Source: Marinosulfonomonas sp.
GTDB lineage: Bacteria; Pseudomonadota; Alphaproteobacteria; Rhodobacterales; Rhodobacteraceae
Length of the DNA stretch: 12,250 bases
Assembly: GCA_026989405.1 (NCBI GenBank)
Contig: JALSJL010000262.1
Span: forward strand, 1 to 12,250
Direction of reading: 5' to 3'
In this document: one piece after another, positions 5,751 to 12,250 of the stretch
How the letters are laid out: each line of letters begins with the position of its first letter
Position numbering within the stretch: position 1 is the stretch's first letter
Program-made: the position numbers and the translations under genes
Notes under the pieces: generated by a model
What the model was told of the DNA's origin: nothing
Database searches by the model: none
Seen by the model: only the letters and a program-made list of their open reading frames with translations

Positions 5751-6413
5751 CTATTCCTCGCCGCCCTCTTCCGCCGGGGCTTCTCCGCCCTCGGTGGCTT
5801 CTGTCTCTTCCGTCTCGGTCTCTTCGTCGTCTTCGGCGCGCAATGCGGACGGCGCCGAGATGTTGGCGATCACGAAATCGCGGTCGATGGTCGAGCGCGC
5901 GCCTTCCGGCAGCTCGATGTCGGACAAGTGCATGACATCGCCCACATCCAGGCCGGTCAGGTCGATGACCAGCTTTTCCGGGATGTCGCCGGCGATGACC
6001 GAAAGCTCGACTTCCGGGCGCACGACGGTCAGAACGCCGCCCTTCTTGAGGCCGGGGGCTTCTTCTTCGTTGATGAAGTCGACCGGAATGAACAGGGCAA
6101 TCCGGGTCGTCCGGCGCAGGCGCATCAGGTCAAGGTGCGTCGGCAGGTCTTTCACAACATCGCGCTGCACGTTGCGGCAGATCACGCGCACGTCGTCATG
6201 GCCGTCAACCTTGAGGTTGAACAATGTCGCCAGAAAGCGGCCTGCGCGCAGGCGCTTGATCAGCGCATTGAAGGGGATGTTGATCGGCAGCGGGTCTTCG
6301 CCGCCGCCGTAAACGATGCCTGGTACCTTGCCTTCGCGGCGTGCTTGACGGGCGGCCCCCTTGCCTGTCCCCGAACGTACCTCGGCGTGAAGATCTGGGA
6401 TCTCTCCGGCCAT
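5751..6413 (-). CDS. rplY: 50S ribosomal protein L25 / general stress protein Ctc
   Basis: L25 binds 5S rRNA in the large ribosomal subunit. The 220-residue product is the long Ctc/TL5 form. The N-terminal L25 domain spans about 1-97 (VRSGTGKGAARQARREGKVPGIVYGGG, and FLATLFNLKVDG). The C-terminal TL5-type beta domain spans about 98-193 (IPVDFINEEEAPGLKKGGVL, PEKLVIDLTGLDVGDVMHLSDIELPEG). Residues about 193-220 form an acidic Glu/Thr tail common in alphaproteobacterial L25. ATG 6413 is preceded by AGGAG with a 7-nt gap, so the start is secure. It is divergent from the MFS gene across 143 bp and ends in a strong hairpin terminator. No ribose-phosphate pyrophosphokinase gene, a frequent neighbour in other bacteria, is adjacent. 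Confidence 0.97.
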   Translation of the reverse strand: MAGEIPDLHAEVRSGTGKGAARQARREGKVPGIVYGGGEDPLPINIPFNALIKRLRAGRFLATLFNLKVDGHDDVRVICRNVQRDVVKDLPTHLDLMRLRRTTRIALFIPVDFINEEEAPGLKKGGVLTVVRPEVELSVIAGDIPEKLVIDLTGLDVGDVMHLSDIELPEGARSTIDRDFVIANISAPSALRAEDDEETETEETEATEGGEAPAEEGGEE

Positions 6414-6556
6414 TGGTTTTCTCCTAGGTTATGGGGCATCCTCCAAGGGTGTATGCCCGCGTGAAGGCGTGCGTATAGACGGATTTCCCGGTGATGGGAA
6501 GTGAATATTTGCACCTTTGCTTGCGAGCGCGCGCGCGCCGTGGCAAGCCGTTTGGC
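6414..6556. other. Divergent intergenic region between rplY and the MFS gene
   Basis: This 143-bp region must carry promoters for both genes, but I see no convincing -35/-10 pair. It contains a short inverted repeat TTCCC-N6-GGGAA (6485-6500). It also has an alternating GC tract (6527-6538, six GC steps) lying inside a larger CTTGC...GCAAG inverted repeat (6520-6546) in what would be the MFS leader. The GC tract could form a hairpin that affects MFS translation; this is inference. Confidence 0.3.
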
Positions 6557-7702
6557 ATGACTGTGATCGAGGCCCTTCGTTTGACCCGGCAACCGGCCAG
6601 GGCGTTTGCGATCATCGGATTGTTCTGGGGGGCGTTTGCGGCGCATATGCCGGTGTTCAAGGCCCGCCTCGGGGTTGATGACGGGCAGTTCGGCCTGCTG
6701 TTGCTGGGCACGAGTTTCGGCTTGCTCAGCGCCATGTGGCTGGCCCCGCGCCTTGATCGGGCCCTGGGGGACAGGGGCCTGCCGCTCGCGGCCCTGTCAT
6801 TTGCGGCGGTGTTCGTGGCGCCGGCGCTGGCCGGCGGGCCGGCAGTATTTTTCGCAGCCCTCGTGGTGCTGGGCGTTGCATCCGGCTTGACCGATGTCGT
6901 GATGAATGCACGCGTAAGCGAGCTGGAGGGCGCGACAGGCGCGCCGCTGATGAACGCAAATCACGGGGTGTTTTCGGCGGCATATGCGCTGTCGGCCATG
7001 GCCTCGGGCGTGGCGCGCGAAACCGGGGTCGGGCCGGTTGCGGTGTTTGCGGCGCTCAGCATCCTGTGCATCCCGCTGGCGCTGACCGCCCGGCCGGCGG
7101 TTGCGGCAACTGCGCAGACCGGGCGTCGTGTGAGTGGGGCCGCGCTGATGCCGGTCGTGCTGTGCGGAGCCGTTGTGCTGATTGCGTTCATGACCGAAGC
7201 GACCGTCGAAGCCTGGTCGGCGCTGCATGTCGAACGCACCCTGGGCGGGCGTGCGGCGCAAGGCGCGGCGGGGCCGGCGGTGCTGGGGCTGACCATGGCC
7301 GTGGGGCGGTTTTCCGGGCAGGCCGTCACCGCGCGGTTTTCCGAAGTTTTCGTGGTCCGGGCCGGCACGGTCCTGGCGATTTCTGGCATTGCGCTCGTGG
7401 CCTTGGCCCCGGTGCCGGCCATGGCTTACCTGGGGTTTGCTGCAGTCGGGCTGGGCGTGTCGGTCATTGGCCCGATCGGGCTGGGGCTGACCGGGCGGCT
7501 GGTGCCCGCATCGCTGCGCACGCAAGCCATTGCGCGCGTTGCGGTGATCGGGTTTGCCGGGTTCTTCATTGCCCCGGTGATCATGGGCCAGCTGTCCGAT
7601 GGCTTTGGCTTGCGCGCGGGATTTGCCCTGTTCGGCGTGGTGCTGGTTGCCATATTCCCGCTGATTGCCGCCATCGGTCGCCTGCCGGAAGACCCGGGGT
7701 AA
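6557..7702 (+). CDS. MFS transporter, YbjJ/fucose-permease-like
   Basis: The 381-residue polytopic inner-membrane protein has about twelve hydrophobic segments in two halves separated by a basic central loop (near TAQTGRRVSG). The loop between helices 2 and 3 carries a motif-A-like GTSFGLLSAMWLAPRLDRAL followed by GDRG. The segment GVASGLTDVVMNARVSELEG, then PLMNANHGVFSAAYALSA, is the signature I associate with the YbjJ/FucP-like branch of the major facilitator superfamily. The substrate cannot be told from sequence; related proteins handle sugars or small metabolites, or act as exporters. ATG 6557 is chosen because the protein family begins close to it; the Shine-Dalgarno is poor and an ATG at 6491 would add 22 basic, unlikely residues. 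It converges on the next gene with only 4 bp between stop codons. No regulator is adjacent. Confidence 0.9.
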   Translation: MTVIEALRLTRQPARAFAIIGLFWGAFAAHMPVFKARLGVDDGQFGLLLLGTSFGLLSAMWLAPRLDRALGDRGLPLAALSFAAVFVAPALAGGPAVFFAALVVLGVASGLTDVVMNARVSELEGATGAPLMNANHGVFSAAYALSAMASGVARETGVGPVAVFAALSILCIPLALTARPAVAATAQTGRRVSGAALMPVVLCGAVVLIAFMTEATVEAWSALHVERTLGGRAAQGAAGPAVLGLTMAVGRFSGQAVTARFSEVFVVRAGTVLAISGIALVALAPVPAMAYLGFAAVGLGVSVIGPIGLGLTGRLVPASLRTQAIARVAVIGFAGFFIAPVIMGQLSDGFGLRAGFALFGVVLVAIFPLIAAIGRLPEDPG

Positions 7703-7706
7703 CGCG

Positions 7707-9365
7707 CTACCGGGAAAAGACCACGCGCGCCAGCAGCAGGGTCATCGGGTTGCCTTGGCTGTGCACAGTGAAATCAGCGCCCTTTTCCAGGCTGCCATCA
7801 AAGCGGGAACGAACCGGGATGCTGAGCGTATGGATCTTGCCGTCCGCCGTCAGATCGTATGCCGGGCTGGTTGTCTCGGCAGTTTCGATGCGCATCGTCG
7901 CCGGCCTGTCCCCAAGGTAGGAGAGCTTGATTGAAACCGCGCAGCCATCGGGGCAACGCGCGCGCATCAGCTCATCCGACAGGTCAAAGTCAAACCGGTC
8001 CGACGCGCGGGCGGCATATTCGTAGTCAATGTCCCAGGGCATGTAATATTGCGCCCAGTAGGCTTCATCTTCGGGCATGTCGACCTTGAAAGCTGGCTGG
8101 CTTTCGCCAATCTCGGACAGCCAGCGTTCAACCCCCCTGACCTTGAGCATGCCATCATGGATCGTCGCATCGCGCGTGATCGGCCCGTGCATGAAATCGG
8201 CGCGCAAATATCTTTCGCCAAGCATGGTGAAGGCGTCGGGGGTGTCCTCGATGGTGCGGCCAAGCACCCTGGCCTGATAGATCAACAGGCCCTGCGGGTT
8301 CCAGGGCAGCGTCGGCAGCTCCAGCATCGGGTCCAGGTGGATCCCGACATGATTGTAGCGCATCTGCAGGCCGCGCATGCTCGAGACATAGAAGCGGTAG
8401 CCCTGGTTGGCATAGGGGCCGGTGCTTTCGAGAACGTAATCCTCGGGGCCGTAGAACTCGTTTTCGTCGCCCCAATGACGCGCGCCGATCCTGCGGGCGA
8501 AAGCTTCGTCGGTGCTCAGGCGCGCCGTATTGCCGGGGGCGGGCGTCAGTTTGGCGCCAAACTGGGTGCCGACATAGCGCAGCCAGGTTTCGATCTCGCC
8601 ATTGCGCATGCCGACGCCGCGGCTTTCCAGATAGGGGCCAAGGTTGCGCACAACGTCATTGTAGGGCGAATTCGTCGCGTCATCGAAAAGGGCGATGTTG
8701 GTGAAGGCCAGCTTGCCGGCGTTGTCGCCGAACGCCGTGGCGAACAGGTCGATCAGGCGCCTTGCGGCGGTGTCCATGACCTGTGCCGAAAACCCGAACC
8801 GCGTTTCCGCTTCGCGGATTTCGTCTTCCGTCATCCAGAATTCACCCCAGCCGTCATCGTCGCTGTCGCAGGTCGGGCCGCTTTTCTGACCGTCACCGAA
8901 CCCGAGATACAGGGCCTCAAGCCGGGGATCATCGGCGTAGGCCGCGCCAAGCGCCCGGGCCAGGGGTGCGATGGCCTGAAAGTAGGTATCATCCCAGAAA
9001 ACGATGGTGCGCTCCGACATGACGCGGGTGCGTTTCAGCGCCCATTCGGGGGCGGCGCAGTTGCCATACCAGTTGATCCGCACGATCAGCGGCACGCGGG
9101 CGTCCTGGTCAAGCAGTTCGTCAATGGCAGCAAAGTCGAACCTGCCCGGTTGCGGGTTCAGTTCTTGCCAGTCGAATTCGGCAAATGATGCCCGGATGTA
9201 GGGCTGCGTGATGTCATCGTCGCCCTGCCAGACCCCACCGGCGGCCGACAGGCCGACGTCGTCGGGCAGGCTCCAGTCCATGCCGTCGATCTCGCTGATA
9301 TTCTGGGCCATGGCCATGCCGCCCGAGAAGACCAGGCAGGCGAAAAACACCAATACTCGTCTCAT
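7707..9365 (-). CDS. Exported protein with glycoside-hydrolase-like (beta/alpha) barrel
   Basis: The 552-residue product has a clear signal peptide (1-20, MRRVLVFFACLVFSGGMAMA, cleavage AMA|Q), so it acts in the periplasm or outside. Residues about 55-350 look like a clan GH-A-type barrel. IRASFAEFDWQELNPQPGRF resembles the N-terminal strand/loop of beta-galactosidase-like enzymes, then VPLIVRINWYGN, LEALYLGFGDG, DGWGEFW, LAFTNIALFD, and ARHWGDENEFYG. Glu175 (WGEFW) and Glu301 or Glu303 (GDENEFYG) are candidate acidic residues, but the classic Asn-Glu acid/base pair is not evident and activity is uncertain. Residues about 420-552 look like a beta-sandwich, possibly carbohydrate-binding, with a Cys pair (471, 475). 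It begins 12 bp after the lldD stop with a weak Shine-Dalgarno, so it is probably the second gene of an lldD operon. I cannot assign a family or substrate. Confidence 0.75.
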   Translation of the reverse strand: MRRVLVFFACLVFSGGMAMAQNISEIDGMDWSLPDDVGLSAAGGVWQGDDDITQPYIRASFAEFDWQELNPQPGRFDFAAIDELLDQDARVPLIVRINWYGNCAAPEWALKRTRVMSERTIVFWDDTYFQAIAPLARALGAAYADDPRLEALYLGFGDGQKSGPTCDSDDDGWGEFWMTEDEIREAETRFGFSAQVMDTAARRLIDLFATAFGDNAGKLAFTNIALFDDATNSPYNDVVRNLGPYLESRGVGMRNGEIETWLRYVGTQFGAKLTPAPGNTARLSTDEAFARRIGARHWGDENEFYGPEDYVLESTGPYANQGYRFYVSSMRGLQMRYNHVGIHLDPMLELPTLPWNPQGLLIYQARVLGRTIEDTPDAFTMLGERYLRADFMHGPITRDATIHDGMLKVRGVERWLSEIGESQPAFKVDMPEDEAYWAQYYMPWDIDYEYAARASDRFDFDLSDELMRARCPDGCAVSIKLSYLGDRPATMRIETAETTSPAYDLTADGKIHTLSIPVRSRFDGSLEKGADFTVHSQGNPMTLLLARVVFSR

Positions 9366-9377
9366 ACCGTCAGGCCA

Positions 9378-10541
9378 CTATTCCCAGTTTCCGCCAAACC
9401 CTTGTGGCACCAGCACGATATCGCGGTCAACGTCGTTGATGTCCCGGCGCCCACAAAACGCCATCGACAGATCAAGTTCCTTGTGAATGATCTCGAGCGC
9501 CCTGGTCACGCCGGCTTCGCCCATGGCGCCCAGCCCGTAAATATAGGCGCGCCCGATGAACGTGCCACTGGCCCCCAGCGCCACCGCCTTCAGCACGTCC
9601 TGGCCCGAGCGGATGCCGCTGTCGAGGTGAACTTCCATCTTGTCGCCAACCGCGTCCAGGATCGCAGGCAGCGCGCGTATGGAACTGAGCGCGCCGTCAA
9701 GCTGCCGCCCGCCGTGGTTCGACACAACCAGCGCATCGGCGCCGACGCGCGCGGCCATTCTGGCGTCTTCCGGGTCGTTGATCCCCTTGAGGATCAGCTT
9801 GCCGCCCCACATGTCGCGGATCTTTTCGACCTTTTTCCAGTCCAGCGCCAGGTCGAATTGATCGTTTGTCCATTGCATGAGCGACGCCGGGTCCGAGACG
9901 CCCTTGACATGACCCACGATATTGCGGAATTCGCGCCGTTTGGTGCCGAGCATGCCAAGGCCCCATTGCCACTTGGTCGACAGGTTGATGATGTTGGAAA
10001 GCGTCGGCTTGGGCGGGGCAGAGAGGCCGTTTTTCAGGTCCTTGTGGCGCTGGCCCAGGATCTGCAGGTCCAACGTCAGCACAAGCGCCGAGCACCCGGC
10101 ATCCTTGGCGCGCTGCACGAGGCGGGCGACATAGTCTTCGTCGCGCATGACGTAAAGCTGGAACCAGAACGGCGCCGTGGTGTTCTCGGCCACGTCTTCG
10201 ATCGAGCAGATCGACATGGTCGAAAGCGTGAACGGCACCCCGAATTTTTCGGCGGCCCTCGCGGCCTTGATTTCACCATCGGCCGACTGCATGCCAGTCA
10301 GGCCGACAGGGGCCAGGGCAACCGGCATGGCGACGTCCTGCCCAAGCATTCTGGTCCTGGTGGACCGATTTCTGAGGTCGACAGCGACGCGCTGGCGCAG
10401 GTGGATGTCGGAAAAATCCGAGACGTTCTCGCGAAATGTCTGCTCGGTCCAACTGCCGCTTTCGCAGTAGTCGTAGAACATCCTGGGCACGCGCCGGCGG
10501 TAGATTTTCTTGAGGTCGTCGATGTTGGTGATCACGGGCAT
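9378..10541 (-). CDS. lldD: L-lactate dehydrogenase, FMN-dependent alpha-hydroxy-acid dehydrogenase family
   Basis: LldD oxidises L-lactate to pyruvate at the inner membrane, passing electrons to the respiratory quinone pool. The 387-residue product has the full FMN-dependent 2-hydroxy-acid dehydrogenase set: YDY with Tyr25, MPVALAPVGLTGM, QLY with Tyr130, LTLD with Asp158, the FMN-contacting Lys252 (LKG), catalytic His276 and Arg279 in SNHGGRQLD, and HLDSGIRSG with Asp307. The variable loop (about 170-210, KPTLSNIINLSTKWQWG) suits the LldD branch better than glycolate oxidase, but other substrates such as mandelate or glycolate are not excluded. The start at 10541 has GGAG 7 nt upstream. It leads a probable two-gene operon with the exported barrel protein, and a 21-bp palindrome lies upstream (10568-10588). 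No lactate permease or LldR gene is in the window. Confidence 0.9.
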   Translation of the reverse strand: MPVITNIDDLKKIYRRRVPRMFYDYCESGSWTEQTFRENVSDFSDIHLRQRVAVDLRNRSTRTRMLGQDVAMPVALAPVGLTGMQSADGEIKAARAAEKFGVPFTLSTMSICSIEDVAENTTAPFWFQLYVMRDEDYVARLVQRAKDAGCSALVLTLDLQILGQRHKDLKNGLSAPPKPTLSNIINLSTKWQWGLGMLGTKRREFRNIVGHVKGVSDPASLMQWTNDQFDLALDWKKVEKIRDMWGGKLILKGINDPEDARMAARVGADALVVSNHGGRQLDGALSSIRALPAILDAVGDKMEVHLDSGIRSGQDVLKAVALGASGTFIGRAYIYGLGAMGEAGVTRALEIIHKELDLSMAFCGRRDINDVDRDIVLVPQGFGGNWE

Positions 10542-10567
10542 GGCTGGGCTCCGGCGCCTTCAGGGGT

Positions 10568-10588
10568 TTGGTAAAAAGAGCTTACCAA
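10568..10588. promoter_or_regulatory. Palindrome TTGGTAA-N7-TTACCAA upstream of lldD
   Basis: A perfect 7-bp inverted repeat with a 7-nt spacer sits 27-47 bp upstream of the lldD start codon. This is the expected position of a repressor operator overlapping the promoter or leader. The TGGT...ACCA half-sites recall FadR-type GntR operators (PdhR, LldR), but those have a much shorter centre, so the cognate regulator is uncertain. A TTTACA at about 10599-10604 on the minus strand could be a -35 box; the matching -10 is weak. No T-run follows it, so a trpA terminator is less likely. Confidence 0.5.
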
Positions 10589-10638
10589 TGCAGGGTGTAA
10601 ACCACAGTTGCCGTTGCGCGCAATATACCCTGCCCGAT

Positions 10639-11430
10639 TCAGGCCCGATGCGCACCATCGGCAAGGGTCTTCACGAAGGCCAGAACCTCGGCCGGGCTGC
10701 GATCGTCGGCGATCAGATCGATGATGGCCGAGCCGACAACGGCCCCGTCGGCCACCGATGCGATACCTTGCGCGGCCTCCGGCGTCTTGATGCCGAAGCC
10801 CACCACCACGGGCAGATCGCTGACCGCCTTGATGCGCGCAACCTCCGGCGCAACGTCGCCGGCCTGCGCTTCGGCGGCGCCCGTGATGCCGGTGATCGAG
10901 ACGTAATATACGAACCCGCTGGTGTTCTGCATGACCTTGGGCAGGCGTTTGTCGTCGGTTGTCGGGGTGGCCAGACGGATGAAATTCAGCCCGGCGTTCT
11001 GCGCCGGGATGCACAGTTCGTCGTCTTCCTCGGGCGGCAGGTCGACGATGATCAGACCGTCGATGCCCGCGGCTTTCGCGTCGCTCAGAAACCGGTCGAC
11101 GCCGCGCGAAAAGATCGGATTGTAGTAGCCCATCATCACGATCGGGGTTTCGTCGTCATCGGCACGAAAATCCCGGGCCATCTGCAAGGTCTTTTCCAGC
11201 GTCATCCCGGCGTCCAGTGCGCGCTGACCGGCAAGCTGAATGGTCGGGCCGTCCGCCATCGGGTCGGTAAAGGGCAGGCCAAGCTCGATGATGTCGGCGC
11301 CGGCGGCGGGCAGGCCCTTGACGATTTCAAGCGAGGTCGCATAGTCCGGATCGCCCGCCATCACGTAAGTCACGAATGCCTTTTTCCCCGCTTTTTTCAA
11401 AGCTGCAAACTTGTTGTCGATCCGGGTCAT
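10639..11430 (-). CDS. trpA: Tryptophan synthase alpha chain
   Basis: TrpA cleaves indole-3-glycerol phosphate to indole and glyceraldehyde 3-phosphate, channelling indole to TrpB. The 263-residue product is of normal length. FVTYVMAGDPD is followed by ADIIELGLPFTDPMADGP, in which catalytic Glu49 and Asp60 fall at the same numbers as in E. coli. MGYYNPIFSRG, DGLIIVDLPPEE, LNFIRLATPTT, FVYYVSITGITGA and VVVGFGIKTPE match the remaining barrel strands and the phosphate site (DGAVVGSAII). GGGAG lies 5 nt before ATG 11430, so the start is secure. It is transcribed away from ychF and towards lldD, with 97 bp to that gene. trpB is about 9 kb away on the other strand, so the two subunits must be balanced without operon linkage. 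Confidence 0.98.
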   Translation of the reverse strand: MTRIDNKFAALKKAGKKAFVTYVMAGDPDYATSLEIVKGLPAAGADIIELGLPFTDPMADGPTIQLAGQRALDAGMTLEKTLQMARDFRADDDETPIVMMGYYNPIFSRGVDRFLSDAKAAGIDGLIIVDLPPEEDDELCIPAQNAGLNFIRLATPTTDDKRLPKVMQNTSGFVYYVSITGITGAAEAQAGDVAPEVARIKAVSDLPVVVGFGIKTPEAAQGIASVADGAVVGSAIIDLIADDRSPAEVLAFVKTLADGAHRA

Positions 11431-11494
11431 CGCTGCTCCCTTTCCATTGCGCGAATTTGTTTGGCCCGAAAAGCCGCCGAGCGCAATGGTTCGC

Positions 11495-11524
11495 TTGACC
11501 TTGGTGCGCCCGCCGCCCTAGATG
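11495..11524 (+). promoter_or_regulatory. Candidate ychF promoter
   Basis: TTGACC (11495-11500) matches the -35 consensus at five of six positions and is followed after 18 bp by TAGATG (11519-11524), a weak -10. Transcription would begin about 20 bp before the ychF ATG. This is a pattern match only and the -10 is poor. Confidence 0.35.
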
Positions 11525-11551
11525 CGGCTCAATTTCCGAAGGAGACGGAAC

Positions 11552-12250
11552 ATGGGTTTCAAGACCGGCATCGTGGGCCTGCCGAACGTGGGCAAGTCGA
11601 CCCTTTTCAACGCGCTGACCCGCACGGCGGCGGCGCAGGCGGCGAATTTTCCGTTTTGCACGATTGAGCCGAACGTGGGCGAAGTTGCGGTGCCGGATGC
11701 GCGTCTGGACAAGCTGGCCGAGATTGCGGGTTCAAAGCAGACCATCCCGACGCGGATGACATTTGTCGATATCGCCGGCCTGGTGAAGGGTGCGAGCAAG
11801 GGCGAGGGGCTGGGCAACCAGTTTCTTGCAAACATTCGCGAATGCGACGCCATCGCGCATGTGGTGCGGTGTTTCGAAGATGGAGATGTCACGCATGTGG
11901 ACGGCCGGGTGAACCCGGTCGAAGACGCGCGCGTGATCGAGACCGAGCTGATGCTGGCCGACATGGAGTCGATCGAAAAGCGGCTGCAGGGCCTGGTGCG
12001 CAAGGTTCGCGGCGGCGACAAGGAGGCCGTGCAACAGGAACGCTTGCTCAAGGCGGCGCTGGCAGCGCTGGAAGAGGGCAGGCCCGCGCGGGCCGTGACG
12101 GTGGACGAAGAGGACGAAAAGGCCTGGAAGGGCCTGCAGCTTCTGACCAGCAAGCCGATCCTTTATGTGTGCAATGTCGATGAGGCACATGCCGGCGCGG
12201 GCAATGAGCATTCGCGCGCGGTTGAGGAAATGGCCGCGCAGGAAGGCGCC
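11552..12250 (+). CDS. ychF: YchF (OLA1-type) ATPase of the Obg family, 5' part (runs off window)
   Basis: This redox- and stress-related ATPase binds ribosomes and belongs to the TRAFAC GTPase class but prefers ATP. The frame is open to the last base, giving 233 of about 365 residues. MGFKTGIVGLPNVGKSTLFN carries the G1 P-loop; NFPFCTIEPNVG is the switch I region, DIAGLVKGASKGEGLGNQFL the G3/switch II, and YVCNVDE the G4-like NxxE motif typical of YchF's altered base specificity. Residues about 128-190 contain the charged helical region expected of the coiled-coil A domain. The C-terminal TGS-like domain lies outside the window. AAGGAG (11539-11544) is 7 nt before ATG 11552. It is divergent from trpA across 121 bp. 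In E. coli ychF neighbours pth; here they are about 6 kb apart. Confidence 0.97.
   Translation, partial: MGFKTGIVGLPNVGKSTLFNALTRTAAAQAANFPFCTIEPNVGEVAVPDARLDKLAEIAGSKQTIPTRMTFVDIAGLVKGASKGEGLGNQFLANIRECDAIAHVVRCFEDGDVTHVDGRVNPVEDARVIETELMLADMESIEKRLQGLVRKVRGGDKEAVQQERLLKAALAALEEGRPARAVTVDEEDEKAWKGLQLLTSKPILYVCNVDEAHAGAGNEHSRAVEEMAAQEGA

Noticed and set aside
8049..9188. A 379-codon plus-strand open frame
   Set aside because: It is antisense to the exported barrel protein, which has a signal peptide and coherent motifs. The plus frame shows no recognisable domain.
9402..10574. A 390-codon plus-strand open frame
   Set aside because: It is antisense to lldD, whose catalytic residues are all in place.
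10510..11667. A 385-codon plus-strand open frame running into ychF
   Set aside because: It is antisense to trpA, then out of frame within ychF. No ribosome binding site or family match.
11518..12211. Minus-strand frames of 159-211 codons opposite ychF
   Set aside because: The plus frame encodes unmistakable YchF motifs; these are codon-bias shadows.
1..12250. tRNA, rRNA, insertion sequence or prophage content
   Set aside because: Nothing resembling tRNA or rRNA genes, transposases, integrases or phage structural genes was seen.

Overview
The window looks like a chromosomal segment of a GC-rich alphaproteobacterium, most likely a Rhodobacteraceae (roseobacter-type) member. This rests on the GC-rich codon use, an L25/Ctc with a long acidic tail, a Pth with a C-terminal extension, and short DUF2237 and DUF2332 family genes. 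The placement is inferred from family resemblance alone; no search was run. Most of the window is core metabolism and translation. The less ordinary part is a three-gene block at about 1.9-3.5 kb.

Layout, left to right. (1) 1-1703, plus strand: the 3' part of trpF overlapping a complete trpB (tryptophan biosynthesis). (2) 1763-3520, plus strand: an intergenic region with two GTTTAY inverted repeats, then two small exported proteins, each with a PepSY-like core and a very long Asp-rich C-terminal tail, then a membrane-anchored LuxR-type helix-turn-helix regulator. (3) 3715-6413, minus strand: rplY (L25/Ctc) with a strong UUCG-loop terminator, pth, a DUF2332 gene that appears broken by an internal deletion plus frameshift, and a DUF2237 gene. 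(4) 6557-7702, plus strand: an MFS transporter of the YbjJ/fucose-permease-like group. It converges, with a 4-bp gap, on (5) 7707-10541, minus strand: lldD (FMN-dependent L-lactate dehydrogenase) followed 12 bp later by an exported protein with a glycoside-hydrolase-like barrel. A 7-7-7 palindrome lies just upstream of lldD. (6) 10639-11430, minus strand: trpA, divergent from (7) 11552 to the window end, plus strand: the 5' two thirds of ychF.

How the genes fit together: TrpF, TrpB and TrpA act at successive or shared steps of tryptophan synthesis, but trpA is separated from trpFB by about 9 kb and lies on the other strand. Pth, L25 and YchF all relate to translation. The PepSY-like/LuxR block is the best candidate for an undescribed system. 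Two periplasmic polyacidic proteins beside a transmembrane DNA-binding protein suggest an envelope- or metal-responsive one-component circuit, possibly acting on the inverted repeats upstream of the block. That circuit is inference. The exported signal sequences, acidic tails, transmembrane segments and HTH are visible in the sequence.
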